From assembly GCA_018818785.1 (NCBI GenBank), contig JAHIRF010000002.1, forward strand, positions 186,001-250,000: a stretch of 64,000 nucleotides of DNA, in the 5' to 3' direction. The notes beneath the pieces are model-generated. The model was not told where the DNA came from and did not search any database. It saw nothing but the letters and a program-made list of their open reading frames with translations. Source of the DNA: Thermoplasmatota archaeon. Its GTDB lineage: Archaea; Thermoplasmatota; Thermoplasmata; UBA10834. Positions 26,660 through 36,425 of the stretch are shown piece after piece. The translations under genes were made by a program, and so were the position numbers. Position 1 is the stretch's first letter. Every line of letters starts with the position of its first letter.

Positions 26660-26793
26660 GTTGCTTTTCCGATATAGATTATCTGCAAGCTGCGCAAAAG
26701 TGCTCCAATAAATGGGCCCAATAAAATGTATTTAGCCCCGATATCGAAAGAATTAGTCGGAAGATGTTTGCAATAATATATTTAATGTCTTAC

Positions 26794-27459
26794 CTATACA
26801 TCCGGGGAAAGGACGAAAGAATTCGAATGGTTCGATGTCACCGCCACGGATTCTGTCCCAGACACATGATGTTCTTCGGATCCATCATCAGAGACATCCA
26901 TGCCAGGTAGAGGGTGCTTTGAATACTGTTCTTTCCTATCGTCAATATCCATCGTAAGATAGATTGCCGTCACCTCTATGCTTGAGTGGCCGAGGTTCTG
27001 TTGGAGGGTCCTCAGATCTATGCCAGATTTCAATGAATGGACCGCGTGCGTGTGCCGCAAAACGTGTGGATGGCTCTTGTCTTTGTCAATTCCAACTTCA
27101 GCTGCATAATTCGAAACCAGACGCTCGACCTGTCTACGAGATAGTTGACCGCGCTTGTTTGACACGAATAGCGGGTCCCTCCTGTTCTTGCGGGTTCCGA
27201 TATAGTCCCGAAGCATTGCCTTTGTCCAGCTGTTGATGATAGGGACCTTGCGGCCTTCGACATGTCGCTTGGCCTGTTGAATCGTGATCTCGCTTGATTC
27301 AAGGTCCACGTCACCAATTGCCAAGGCCACGAGCTCGCCGACTCTCATCCCAGTTTCGTATAGCAACTTGATGATCAATCGGTCCCTCATCCGCTTAGGA
27401 GCCTCGAGCAGTGCTTTCAGTTCATCCTGCTTGAGATACTTTCGCATGCTAGTTCCCAT
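26794..27459 (-). CDS. Short tyrosine recombinase/integrase
   Basis: 221 residues from the ATG at 27459. The catalytic domain is complete: Arg in ETGMRVGELVAL, Lys near the beta-hairpin (QQAKRHVEGRKVPI), HVLRHTHAVHSL (H-x-x-R), LGHSSIEVTAIY with the nucleophile Tyr. The N-terminal SAM-like core-binding domain of XerA or phage integrases is largely missing, leaving only about 15 residues before the domain. A TATA box (ttatatagg on the minus strand, near 27504-27514) lies close upstream. A TGA-terminated hydrophilic tail is present. It may be a chromosomal XerA-like enzyme or an element integrase; the AT-rich neighbourhood favours the latter. Confidence 0.85.
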   Translation of the reverse strand: MGTSMRKYLKQDELKALLEAPKRMRDRLIIKLLYETGMRVGELVALAIGDVDLESSEITIQQAKRHVEGRKVPIINSWTKAMLRDYIGTRKNRRDPLFVSNKRGQLSRRQVERLVSNYAAEVGIDKDKSHPHVLRHTHAVHSLKSGIDLRTLQQNLGHSSIEVTAIYLTMDIDDRKEQYSKHPLPGMDVSDDGSEEHHVSGTESVAVTSNHSNSFVLSPDV

Positions 27460-27522
27460 CCCTTGTTCGTTGGACGATTGTCCGACGAAACATGGGTTTG
27501 AGCCTATATAAAAATGTCGCAT

Positions 27523-28501
27523 TTTAGTTGAAAAATGCCCTCAGTCGCTTGTCGCGCTCGTGGACCCCCCTAAAAGCGTCAACAAATACCCGATTAATTG
27601 CCGTTTTCCGCAACAAGCCCTCCTTTGGCACACTACCCAGACATAGATCCTAGAGGGTAGCATGACACAATGTGTCAAGGAATCCCAAAAAGTAGTGTTT
27701 TAGGGTGGGGGAAATAGATAAATTTCACCGATCCGTGCAAAAAATCGTTTTCATGCCATCGTTGGGGACAATCAATATTGTGAAAATTAGCTCTGACCTC
27801 AATTATCCATGGCATCGCATCTCCTTTCTCACATATTGGCGGCATGACATATTATTCCGTCAGACATCGACAGACAGCGTGCTATGCCAAGTCATGACAC
27901 ACGACGCTTCATCTGGAATGTTCACTGTTAACAAGCCGCATGCCATGCGAAGAGAATCTGCTGTGCAAGGATGGTAGAAAAACAATTATTGCAGTGGAAT
28001 GTCTGTTCTTGCATATCGAAGATAACGTGCATTTCATTACAACCCAGGCACGTCAAATCATATTAGCCAGATGCAGGAAAATATTGGAAATCACTACTCC
28101 GTCACCAACAGGTTTGATCCAGTCAATCCTCCCCCATACCAACATAATTACCAGACACATTTGAATACGCGTCACCACAATAAAAGCGGGCTCGCACATC
28201 TCCCGCATAGAATAGTCGCGGTCCCGCCTAATTTGCCTAACACATCGCAAGAAAAAGGTACAACTCATGCGCGAAATGACCGCGTCCGATACTGAGCGAA
28301 TTTTGAGCATAACCCAACATGAGAAATCGTGGGGATTTGATGCAAATAAAACATCAAAATAATTGATGCCCATGCAATTCAATGTATGAATAGCCAGACA
28401 CGGAATTCTGTGATATCAATTGCAGATATTTCATGTAGAAGACGCAGATGACTTTAGCAAAAGAATTATCGAGTATGCATCGATACCTGTCCGGGGATTG
28501 A
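27523..28501. other. Long AT-rich noncoding stretch with hairpins
   Basis: Almost 1 kb with no convincing gene, unusual for this dense window. It contains a stem CTACCC/GGGTAG (27633-27638 with 27655-27660). A perfect palindrome TGACACA-A-TGTGTCA follows immediately (27663-27677). A pair of related G-tracts in opposite orientation is also present (27565-27575 and 27698-27711). Short open frames here lack recognisable domains or ribosome sites. It lies between the integrase promoter and an AT-rich M20 peptidase gene. It may hold an attachment site, a decayed element or an unannotated RNA. Confidence 0.5.
27663..27677. repeat. Perfect 15-bp palindrome TGACACA-A-TGTGTCA
   Basis: Seven-base arms with a one-base centre, about 150 bp upstream of the integrase promoter. 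The length and symmetry suit a dimeric regulator or recombinase binding site. No such site is recognised elsewhere in the window. Confidence 0.45.
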
Positions 28502-29887
28502 ATGTCAGATCTAGTGTACACGCAAGTCGTAGAGAAGGCCTCTAGATACCAGGCAAAATCGCTTGAATTCTTGGGCAAAATTATACAATTTCCGACCGTT
28601 TCCCCTCGAGACAAAGACGGGCTAAGAGCATGCGCGGAAGAGCTCGTGAAACAGTTTGAAAAATCAGGATTTGAAGCATCGATCTTTGATACAACAGGAG
28701 ACCCTGTCGTCACGGCCGAAAAGAATGTCGGCGCAAAGAAGAATCTGTTATTCTACCATCATTATGATGTCCAGCCAGAAGGGCCACTGGAACTCTGGGA
28801 TTCGTCGCCTTGGAAAATGGAAGTCAGAGGAGACAGGGTCTACGGCCGTGGGGCTGTGGATGATAAAGGACCGATAGCAGCAAGCCTAATGGGAATAATG
28901 CTGGCAGAAGAGATGCTCGAGCAATTGCCAGTAAATGTTAGATTTGTGATAGAAGGAGAAGAAGAAGCAGGCTCGATAAGTCTTCACGAATTCACGGAAA
29001 CCAACAGAGATTTTCTCAGCGCGGAGGGATTAGTCTGGGAAGGGATTTCCTCCATGCCAAACAGCCCTGCAGAAATAATCTGTGGAGTAAAAGGAGATGC
29101 ATACTTTGAGTTCAGGGCGAGTGGCCCGCCAAATTTCCCTCGTACAGACGTTCATTCAGGAGAGGCATCTTGCGTGCCAAATGCCGCGTGGAGGCTAATC
29201 TGGGCACTGAATACTCTGAAGGACAAGCACGAAAATATTCTCGTCGAAGGCTTTCAAGATGAGGTCGTTCAACCATCCGATGAAGACATCGCGGTTCTTG
29301 CGGAATATGAGGGAGATTATGCGAAGAGGATAATGGATGATTATGACCTTGGAAGGACCCTGTTGGACAGGAAAGGTATCGAGCTCCTGAAACACCTATA
29401 CTTCATGCCCACACTAACAATCAGTGGATTGACCAGCGGATATCAGGGAACGGAAGACATGACCATAGTCCCGTCATCAGCAAGCGCGAAATTGGATGTC
29501 AGACTGGTGCCGGATCTGACTCCCGAGAAAGTCCATGAGCTTCTGAAGGCACATCTGGCCAAGAAAGGGTATGAGGACATAGAGGTGAAGATGTCGCCAG
29601 GATATATGCCCAGCAGGAGCAGAATCAACGACCCATTCATACGGATGGTCCATGAATTATCGAAAGAGGTCGTTGCCCCGGCACCATCTAACATCGTGCC
29701 GATGGTGGGAGGCTCTGGTCCGGCCCATCTTTTCACACCTTATGCCCCGATGTGCATGGCATATAGCTACTCCGATATCCAACATACGAATGGACATGCC
29801 CCGAACGAGAACGCTTGGCTGCCCAGCCTTATCTATAATGTTGCATTCATCGCAATGGTTGCAGATAGGATGTCCAAGATACCTTGA
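28502..29887 (+). CDS. M20-family metallopeptidase (dipeptidase-like)
   Basis: 461 residues. Zinc-site motifs are FYHHYDVQPEG (H87, D89), GRGAVDDKGP (D120/D121), IEGEEEAGS (catalytic Glu plus ligand), and a C-terminal His in HTNGHAPNE. The insertion with TLTISGLTSGYQGTEDM resembles broad-specificity dipeptidases of the M20A/F type rather than DapE. Codon usage is visibly more A/T-rich than in neighbouring genes, and the gene lies beyond a long noncoding AT-rich stretch next to an integrase. Acquisition by transfer is therefore plausible. Substrate unknown. Confidence 0.88.
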   Translation: MSDLVYTQVVEKASRYQAKSLEFLGKIIQFPTVSPRDKDGLRACAEELVKQFEKSGFEASIFDTTGDPVVTAEKNVGAKKNLLFYHHYDVQPEGPLELWDSSPWKMEVRGDRVYGRGAVDDKGPIAASLMGIMLAEEMLEQLPVNVRFVIEGEEEAGSISLHEFTETNRDFLSAEGLVWEGISSMPNSPAEIICGVKGDAYFEFRASGPPNFPRTDVHSGEASCVPNAAWRLIWALNTLKDKHENILVEGFQDEVVQPSDEDIAVLAEYEGDYAKRIMDDYDLGRTLLDRKGIELLKHLYFMPTLTISGLTSGYQGTEDMTIVPSSASAKLDVRLVPDLTPEKVHELLKAHLAKKGYEDIEVKMSPGYMPSRSRINDPFIRMVHELSKEVVAPAPSNIVPMVGGSGPAHLFTPYAPMCMAYSYSDIQHTNGHAPNENAWLPSLIYNVAFIAMVADRMSKIP

Positions 29888-30120
29888 GACATTGATGATT
29901 GATGATAGAAAGGACTATTGCGTGCAATCGAAGACCATGAGGATAGGGTTGACGAGCAAACCCAGCTTCAGAAATCGCTCGACAAACTTCGGGACAACCT
30001 CAATCGGTGGCTTGAGAAGCATTCAACATGCCGATATCGATGGTCTCGATAAACCAATTTCGGAGAAAGGCACACCTCCCCGATCATATTCTTCCCATAT
30101 CGATTGAATCGCGTGGATTG

Positions 30121-30153
30121 AAAAAAATGAAGTTACGGAGGGTTGCCCCTCCG
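30121..30153 (-). terminator. Hairpin plus T-run terminator for the thermosome gene
   Basis: CGGAGGG (30136-30142), loop TTGC, then CCCTCCG (30147-30153) give a perfect 7-bp GC-rich stem. On the minus strand it is followed by a run of seven T (30127-30121), about 15 bp beyond the thermosome stop. It has the form of an intrinsic terminator; archaea mainly rely on the T-run. Confidence 0.65.
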
Positions 30154-30169
30154 AGTGTTTTGTGAGAGT

Positions 30170-31816
30170 TTACATCATTCCGGGCATTCCGCCCATGCCA
30201 CCCATTCCGCCGCCTGGGGGACCCCTCTCGGAAGGACTGAGCTTCCTTGCGGCTATGACATCGTCGATCCTGAGGACCATAGATGCCACCTCGGTTGCGG
30301 ACTGGACTGCCTGCGTTTTAACCCTCAGAGGCTCAATGACGTTCGCGCGAATCATGTCGGAGACCTTGTTCTCATCGATATTGATTCCGAAAGTCCGTCC
30401 AGCCTTCTTCGTGTGGGCGTTCTTGAGCTCTATGAGCACATTTATCGAGTCCATTCCTGCGTTCTCGGCGAGTGTCCATGGAATCACTTCCATTGCATCC
30501 GCAAAAGCCTCGATTGCAAGCTGCTCCCTGCCACCGACAGACTGTCCATAGTCCCTGAGCTTGATCGCGATCTCGATCTCCGGAGCGCCTCCTCCTGGAA
30601 CGACGATTCCATCCTCGAGTGCGACCGCGACGACCTTGAGTGCGTCGTGCAATGCCCGCTCGACCTCGTCAATGACGTGTTCGGTTCCGCCTCGGATGAG
30701 GATTGAAACCGCCTTCGGATTCTTGCAGCCAGTCACGAAGGTCATGTCAGAATCAGCGATCTTGACCTCTTCGACAGTCTCAGCAGCTCCGAGCTCTGCG
30801 GAGGTCAAATCATCAAGGTTCGTGACGATCTTTCCGCCGGTCGCCTTGGCGAGCTTCTCCATGTCAGATCTCTTGACCCTACGCACCGCGTAGATTCCAT
30901 CCTTGGCGAGGTAGTGCTGAGCCATGTCATCGATTCCCTTCTCGCAGATGATGACAGTCGCTCCAGACTTCTTGACCTTCTGGACCATTTCCTTGATGGT
31001 GTTCTCTTCCTCGTCCAGGAACTTCTGCATCTGCATCGGGTCACGAATCTGAATCTTTGCTTCGACCTCGGTCTTCTTGATCTCGAGGGCGGAGTCGATG
31101 AGTGCGATCTTGACGTTCTTGACGCTCTTTGGCATCCTCGGGTGCACGCGCTCCTTGTCCAGCACGATGCCCTTTATGAGCCTCGTATCGGAGACGGCGC
31201 CGCCGTGCTTCTTCTCGACCTGGATGTTGTCAATATCTGCCTCGTACGTGCCATTCGACTTCTCAGATACGGATGAGACAGCCTCGACGGATATGTCCGC
31301 GAGCTTGTCGCGCTCTCCGCCGACGCTCTTGCCAGTCATGGCAGTCATAGCCACAAGCTTGAGTGTCTTCTTGTCAGTAGGCGAAACTTTTATACCGATG
31401 CCCTTGAGGATCTTGATAGCCTCCAGGGATGCGAGCCTGAATCCGTTGGCAATAACGGTCGGGTGCACATTCTGCTCTATGAGCGCCTCGGACTTCTTAA
31501 GAAGCTCTCCAGCGATCACGACAGCGGAAGTTGTTCCATCTCCGCACTCATTGTCCTGTGTCTTCGAAATCTCTACGACCATCTTGGCCGCGGGGTGTTC
31601 AATATCCAATTCCTTGAGGATCGTAGCGCCATCGTTTGTGATGACGATATCTCCCATGCTGTCCACAAGCATCTTGTCCATGCCCTTGGGACCTAGGGTG
31701 CTCCGTACGGCATCGGCGACTGCTCTGGCCGCCATGATGTTGTTACTCTGGGCGGTCTTGCCCTTCGTTGATTCCGTTCCTTCTCTGAGCACAATTATAG
31801 GTTGGTTTCCCATCAT
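30170..31816 (-). CDS. thsA: Thermosome (group II chaperonin) subunit
   Basis: 548 residues of the archaeal CCT/thermosome family, an ATP-driven double-ring chaperonin. [34 protein letters not shown] and [11 protein letters not shown] are conserved ATP-site and equatorial-domain motifs. The C-terminus ends in Gly/Met repeats ([14 protein letters not shown]) typical of the cavity-facing tails. The start ATG has GGAGGT 8 nt upstream. Which paralogue it is cannot be told from one gene. Confidence 0.96.
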   Translation of the reverse strand: MMGNQPIIVLREGTESTKGKTAQSNNIMAARAVADAVRSTLGPKGMDKMLVDSMGDIVITNDGATILKELDIEHPAAKMVVEISKTQDNECGDGTTSAVVIAGELLKKSEALIEQNVHPTVIANGFRLASLEAIKILKGIGIKVSPTDKKTLKLVAMTAMTGKSVGGERDKLADISVEAVSSVSEKSNGTYEADIDNIQVEKKHGGAVSDTRLIKGIVLDKERVHPRMPKSVKNVKIALIDSALEIKKTEVEAKIQIRDPMQMQKFLDEEENTIKEMVQKVKKSGATVIICEKGIDDMAQHYLAKDGIYAVRRVKRSDMEKLAKATGGKIVTNLDDLTSAELGAAETVEEVKIADSDMTFVTGCKNPKAVSILIRGGTEHVIDEVERALHDALKVVAVALEDGIVVPGGGAPEIEIAIKLRDYGQSVGGREQLAIEAFADAMEVIPWTLAENAGMDSINVLIELKNAHTKKAGRTFGINIDENKVSDMIRANVIEPLRVKTQAVQSATEVASMVLRIDDVIAARKLSPSERGPPGGGMGGMGGMPGMM

Positions 31817-31851
31817 GTGATGTTACCTCCAGGTCCGATTATGATAGTGCT

Positions 31852-31862
31852 TCTATATAAGG
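31852..31862 (-). promoter_or_regulatory. Thermosome promoter TATA box
   Basis: On the minus strand ccttatataga lies about 36-46 bp before the ATG, with GGAGGT between. This gives a short leader carrying a clear ribosome site, an unusually complete expression signal in this window. Confidence 0.6.
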
Positions 31863-31884
31863 CTTGCCACCAATGAACGGAGCC

Positions 31885-32697
31885 TTAGAATGCGTCCAAG
31901 AGCACGATTCCTCGTTCCGAACATGCGTATTCCATCGCGCATCTCATCTTGAATCCAAACGGATCGCGAGGACTATGCAGGTCGGATATCTCGATATGCG
32001 GGAATCTGGATACCATTCTCGCATCAGCGAAAGGTCGCGGGTTATACCTGTCCCACATGATCTTCTTGACTCCGACCGAAGCTACCTGATCCACCAGCTG
32101 ATGGATCATTTTCTCGGAGTCAGATAACTCCGGGACGATGGGAGCGGCCATGAGGTAGGTGTCTATACCCGCATCCACGAGCTTCGACAATGCACCCAGT
32201 CGTCTTATCGGGGCGGGCGCCCGCGGTTCAAGTATAGATGATACACCCTCATCCACGCATGCGAGGCTTATTCCGACCTCCGCGCCGGCCCAAGAAGACA
32301 GTATATCCAGGTCCCGCAAGACGAGGTCGGATTTCGTCAGTATGCTTACGGAGGCTCCGAAGCGCTTGAGGATTTGAAGGCAGTTCCTTGTGAGCTCGTA
32401 TCTCGCCTCTGCTGGTTGATAGGGGTCCGTGACAGTCCCGATCCCGTATACTCCGGACACACGCTTTCCGAGCTCCTTTTTCAACTGTTTAGCGAAGTTC
32501 GCCTTGACTTCGACGGTCTCGCCCCAGGTAGAGCCCAGGGAGAACCGGGTCAGGTCCTGGACGTAACAGTAGGCGCAACCGTGTTCGCAACCTCGGTAGG
32601 GATTGACGGCCCAATCCAGCCCTGGCAGCTTGGATGGTGAGACCGCGTTCTTGCACTTGACCAGTTTGACGGCCAGGAGTTCACCCCCAGGAATCAT
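31885..32697 (-). CDS. Radical SAM protein of the SPL/COG1533 family
   Basis: 270 residues from the ATG at 32697, preceded by GGAGG; a second ATG lies 24 bp upstream. The radical SAM motif is CEHGCAYC (C37, C41, C44) preceded by NPYRGC, the signature of spore photoproduct lyase-like proteins. Other parts include GIGTVTDPYQPAEARYELTRNCL and SILTKSDLVLRDLDIL. The actual substrate of archaeal members is unknown. It overlaps the nreA 3' end by about 17 bp and is likely co-transcribed with that DNA-repair gene. Confidence 0.85.
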   Translation of the reverse strand: MIPGGELLAVKLVKCKNAVSPSKLPGLDWAVNPYRGCEHGCAYCYVQDLTRFSLGSTWGETVEVKANFAKQLKKELGKRVSGVYGIGTVTDPYQPAEARYELTRNCLQILKRFGASVSILTKSDLVLRDLDILSSWAGAEVGISLACVDEGVSSILEPRAPAPIRRLGALSKLVDAGIDTYLMAAPIVPELSDSEKMIHQLVDQVASVGVKKIMWDRYNPRPFADARMVSRFPHIEISDLHSPRDPFGFKMRCAMEYACSERGIVLLDAF

Positions 32698-33961
32698 CGA
32701 TCCTCCGCTGATAGAGCGCATCCTTGAGGATCGCGCTGTTCTTCACCCATCTTGAAATAGGAATGTCCATCATCGCAGAAACATGGACAAGGGCCGCGTT
32801 CAAGTCTGAGAACCTCTTCGGTGGGTTCTTGAGAGCGGCCCGCACGTTCTCCCGGACATTCCAGACGCCTACGGGAAGTATGTATCCTGGATGAGACTCC
32901 CTCAGGATGCTGATCCCTGCCTGGCGTCTCTCTTGCGAGAGGAGCTCGTTCACCGCGAGCCTGGCAGCGTAGTAACACCCTCCGATCTGAGCATATGTCG
33001 TGCGGCCATCGTAGAATTCGTGGTCGGATATTATGGCGATCCTGTCGCTGTGCGGGTTCCAGGCGGTCTTCGGGTACCATGCTTCTATTAGTTCGTACCT
33101 CCAGCTGGTTGGCATCATCAGAATCGCCCATCTGTTGTCGAGACTCACAGTCTCGTATACCCTATAGTCATCTATGCAGGGGTATGTCTTCGTGTCCTCC
33201 AGGAGTCTAAGACCGAGTTGACTGTCCACAGCGGTGATGCTCCACCTAGTAGGTACGAATCTCCGTCTTCGGGCTATCCCGAACGCGCCCACACTGAATG
33301 CACGCTGGATGCTAGATAGTAGAGCGCCCTCGTGGTAGAGCGATACCAGGGCATCCTTTGCAAGGAGGTCCGTATCATAGAACGCCTTCTCCAATCGTCT
33401 GTCGAACTTGACATTCGAGATATCGAATTTGCGTATAGGGGCAGACGGCCCGAAAGGCTGGACGTCGTCGTTCAGTGTCAACCGGCCTTGCGGTTTCTTG
33501 GAGAATTCCGCGGATACTTCTGGAGGTGTCCGAGCAAGCGCGAGTTCCCTGGTCCGGGTGACCAACTTGTTGCTGTTCTCGACATCCGAGACATCGACCT
33601 GGTGCATCCCCCTGACCAGACTAGACCTGAACTCGATGATGTCATCAATTGGCAGACCCACCCATTTTTCCGGGGTGTCTATCAGCGATGTATCGCCGTG
33701 GAATGGAGGGATCATTGGACCGACCGAGACCTTCGGGTATCCAGACCTCCCGATGAACACGCTTGGCGGGGAGGCGCCATCAATATTCAATCTGTCGATT
33801 TTGCCCCTTACCCTGTTGGTTGAGAAGAATCGTGCCAGTACGGGACATCTATCCTTACCGCATAGGAGTTTTGAACCCTTACAATACGCGCACCTCGAAT
33901 TACGGGACGATATGTCATCAAGAGATAGGATATCGTCAAAAAGCGAAGAATGGTCGATCAT
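32681..33961 (-). CDS. nreA: NreA-type DNA repair protein
   Basis: 426 residues from the ATG at 33961; an in-frame ATG at 33994 would add 11 residues. CAYCKGSKLLCGKDRCP near residues 24-40 is the N-terminal Cys cluster of the family. PPSVFIGRSGYPKVSVGPM is its core motif. NreA-family proteins take part in DNA-damage repair in haloarchaea and carry a C-terminal PCNA-binding box. Here the tail reads QRRIDDSWG, close to but not identical with QxxLxxFF. The gene overlaps the SPL-like gene. Confidence 0.9.
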   Translation of the reverse strand: MIDHSSLFDDILSLDDISSRNSRCAYCKGSKLLCGKDRCPVLARFFSTNRVRGKIDRLNIDGASPPSVFIGRSGYPKVSVGPMIPPFHGDTSLIDTPEKWVGLPIDDIIEFRSSLVRGMHQVDVSDVENSNKLVTRTRELALARTPPEVSAEFSKKPQGRLTLNDDVQPFGPSAPIRKFDISNVKFDRRLEKAFYDTDLLAKDALVSLYHEGALLSSIQRAFSVGAFGIARRRRFVPTRWSITAVDSQLGLRLLEDTKTYPCIDDYRVYETVSLDNRWAILMMPTSWRYELIEAWYPKTAWNPHSDRIAIISDHEFYDGRTTYAQIGGCYYAARLAVNELLSQERRQAGISILRESHPGYILPVGVWNVRENVRAALKNPPKRFSDLNAALVHVSAMMDIPISRWVKNSAILKDALYQRRIDDSWG

Positions 33962-34184
33962 GGCCTGAGAGCGGGAGAAATTGGAGAGGTCCATCCATCT
34001 GGATGTAAACGGTTCGACACTAATAAGCAAAGCGGCTGGTGCGGTGAAAATGCCCATCTAAGGATGATATCGGCAACGCGAACATGCCGGGAAAACACCT
34101 CGGATGCTCAAACTTGATATACGCTGAGATGCCTAACTGTTGGGGGGCATAGAAGCCTTCTCAGCTTGGAGGTATGATGGGGCT

Positions 34185-34826
34185 ATGATGGAGGCGGTGC
34201 TATCGCTCAGAACTCCGAATTATTGGATGAGCGAGATATCAATGAAGTATCCGGCCACAATCAAGGTCATCGACAGGGTACCTTTTTCAGATAAAGGGGT
34301 CAAAGACCTCGTCGAGATACAAGCACCTAGCGACATCATGGATGACATACTCAAAGACATCAGGACGAATCCTCTAGTGTACAATATGGACACCACCGTG
34401 ACCGAGAAGGGCAAGGTACTCGGTTCGATCACCACGACCAGATGCGAGATTTGCAGGATCCTCACGGATGCGGACGTCTACCTTCTCTCCGCTCAGTCGC
34501 GCGGACAGGGCAACATAGAATGGACGCTCATCCTGAGCGAGAAGAAAGTCCTGAGGGACATATTCGAACACCTCAAGAGCAAAGGGGTGGACGCCGAACT
34601 CGTGAAGCTAACTAAGATAGACGATAAGGAGGCGCTCACGGAGAGGCAGGACAAGATAACGCAGGTCGCCTTCGAACGAGGCTACTTCGATTATCCCAAG
34701 AGGATAAGCCTTCGAGAACTCGCCAGAATGTTCGAGGTCTCACCATCGACTCTGTCCGAGATACTCAGAAAAGGACAGAGGAAGATCGTGCTGGACTACT
34801 TCAAGAAGCAGCGGCATTCGATATGA
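34185..34826 (+). CDS. Bat-type helix-turn-helix transcriptional regulator
   Basis: 213 residues from the ATG at 34185, with ggaggt about 12 nt upstream; the frame is open back to 34140. The C-terminal RISLRELARMFEVSPSTLSEILRKGQRKIVLDYF is an HTH_10 (bacterio-opsin activator-like) domain. Before it lies a region with CEICRILTDADVYLLSAQSRG that may be a sensory domain. The gene is alone on the strand with a 117-bp gap downstream. Targets unknown. Confidence 0.82.
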   Translation: MMEAVLSLRTPNYWMSEISMKYPATIKVIDRVPFSDKGVKDLVEIQAPSDIMDDILKDIRTNPLVYNMDTTVTEKGKVLGSITTTRCEICRILTDADVYLLSAQSRGQGNIEWTLILSEKKVLRDIFEHLKSKGVDAELVKLTKIDDKEALTERQDKITQVAFERGYFDYPKRISLRELARMFEVSPSTLSEILRKGQRKIVLDYFKKQRHSI

Positions 34827-34943
34827 TCACCAAACAGCGTTAAGCACCTACATTTCCAGTGGCGATACCGTACCAGGCAATCAACACATTAAACTAGGAA
34901 GAGCCTATCAATGTAGTACCAGTCGGATTTAGGGGAACTCATA

Positions 34944-35228
34944 ATGACGACCGAGGACGAGGTCATTTCGACACTTAGAGAGATCGTCGACCCACATACC
35001 AACATCAATATCTTCGACATGGGGCTGATTTCGGAAATAACGGTCAAGGGCGATTCCGTCAGTCTGGTGTTCAGACCCACTTCCCCGTTCTGTCCATTGG
35101 GCATACATCTTGCAATGAACATCAAGAGACGTCTCATCCAGATGCCGAATATGAAAAAGGCGAATGTGAAGATCGTGGGACATGTCCAAGAGGACATGAT
35201 AAACAGCGCATTGCTGGATTCGCCCTGA
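34944..35228 (+). CDS. DUF59/MIP18-family protein, probable Fe-S assembly factor
   Basis: 94 residues. VISTLREIVDPHTNINIFDMGLISEITVKGDSVSLVFRPTSPFCPLG is the DUF59 core, with the conserved Cys (FCPLG) and the D-x-GL turn. Family members help insert or carry Fe-S clusters. A possible TATA-like attaaact lies near 34889. The downstream gene starts 141 bp later. Confidence 0.85.
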   Translation: MTTEDEVISTLREIVDPHTNINIFDMGLISEITVKGDSVSLVFRPTSPFCPLGIHLAMNIKRRLIQMPNMKKANVKIVGHVQEDMINSALLDSP

Positions 35229-35369
35229 AGACCGCACCTACATTAGAGGGACTGCACTTCGCGAATTGCCGCTTTCTCAAGAGCCGAAAGTCCCGTCGGA
35301 CGGCACTTCATATGCCCTACGCATGGCGTCAAAAGAGATTCATGCTAGGTCAGCCTTTGGGTATCTGAG

Positions 35370-36425
35370 ATGCTGGCTTCGGAAATCAATCGAGTGGTCG
35401 ACGAATCATCGAGGAAGTTGCTCCAGGGCGCTTCCCCGTCCGTGAGATACTGGATCCTCACGGACATCATCGAGAAGGACAGGGAGGACCACGTCGTCCA
35501 GCGCACATTGAAGGAGTGCGAAAGATGCCCTACCAGGCAGAAGTTGTTCAGGACCATTCAAGAGGATGGCACATGGCCTGTGCCAAACAGCCGGCGGGCG
35601 CAGAACCGACCAGAGTCTGGGAGAAGCATGGACCAAACACAGATCACGATGTACAACAACCTCCTCAGGCTACTACATTCCGTGGTCGGGTCCGACGACG
35701 AACGTATCAATAGGACGCTGGATAAAGTCCTTGAGCGATATGATCAGGAGGGGTTCATAAGAGGTCCGATGCAGCATTGCCTTCCACAACCGCATTACAA
35801 CGGGTATGCTCTCTACATACTGTATGGATTCGATAGGCAAAATGATGCAAGAGTCAAGGGAGTCACAGAGTGGTTGATGGCATCTCAGAGGAAGGACGGG
35901 GGCTGGAACATGCCATACTTGCAGGATGTCAAGTACCTTCCAGAATATAGCGGGATGAAGATGGATGATTTCATCCGGCTTGCGGAGAGGTCAAACGGGA
36001 ATGGGTATGACCCCAATGAATTCCAGGACATACCCAGCTGTCACTGGACCACGATGATGGTCCTCTGGGGCCTCATGGAGAGGCCTCCACTCAGGAAGAG
36101 CAAGTGTTTGCAGAAGGGGGCGGATTTCCTCCTGAGCAGGTTCTTCAAGAAGAACCCTCACCCTAACTTCTATCAAAGCCAGAAGAACTGGACCTCGGTC
36201 AAGTACCCCGCCTATAGGTGCAGTGGTCTGGCCGCACTATGGGTGCTGACGAAGATCGGCAAGGGACCCGAGGACCCTAGGATGGAGAAGCCGATCAGAT
36301 GGCTCATCTCGAAGCGATATCGTGATGGTCTGTGGATCGAATCCAACCGACCGCATTCGGAAACCGAGCAATGGTTGACCTTGGAAGCACTGGAAATCCT
36401 ACATAGGCATGCCAAGAAACTATAA
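35370..36425 (+). CDS. Alpha/alpha-toroid (terpenoid cyclase/prenyltransferase-like) protein
   Basis: 351 residues. Repeated helical segments such as GVTEWLMASQRKDGGWNMPYL, GADFLLSRFF and PIRWLISKRYRDGLWI carry the QxxDGGW-type repeats of squalene-cyclase/prenyltransferase folds. The DxDD motif of squalene-hopene cyclases is not visible, so cyclase activity is not claimed. CERCPTR near residue 50 is a lone CxxC. No clear partner among neighbours. Confidence 0.65.
   Translation: MLASEINRVVDESSRKLLQGASPSVRYWILTDIIEKDREDHVVQRTLKECERCPTRQKLFRTIQEDGTWPVPNSRRAQNRPESGRSMDQTQITMYNNLLRLLHSVVGSDDERINRTLDKVLERYDQEGFIRGPMQHCLPQPHYNGYALYILYGFDRQNDARVKGVTEWLMASQRKDGGWNMPYLQDVKYLPEYSGMKMDDFIRLAERSNGNGYDPNEFQDIPSCHWTTMMVLWGLMERPPLRKSKCLQKGADFLLSRFFKKNPHPNFYQSQKNWTSVKYPAYRCSGLAALWVLTKIGKGPEDPRMEKPIRWLISKRYRDGLWIESNRPHSETEQWLTLEALEILHRHAKKL

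Noticed and set aside
27565-27711. Inverted G-tracts as an archaeal replication origin
   Set aside because: No Cdc6/Orc1 gene is nearby and the tracts do not match an origin recognition box closely enough; kept only as a low-weight observation.
27705-27977. 90-codon plus-strand frame in the noncoding stretch
   Set aside because: It begins inside the symmetrical elements, has no domain and no conserved-looking pattern.
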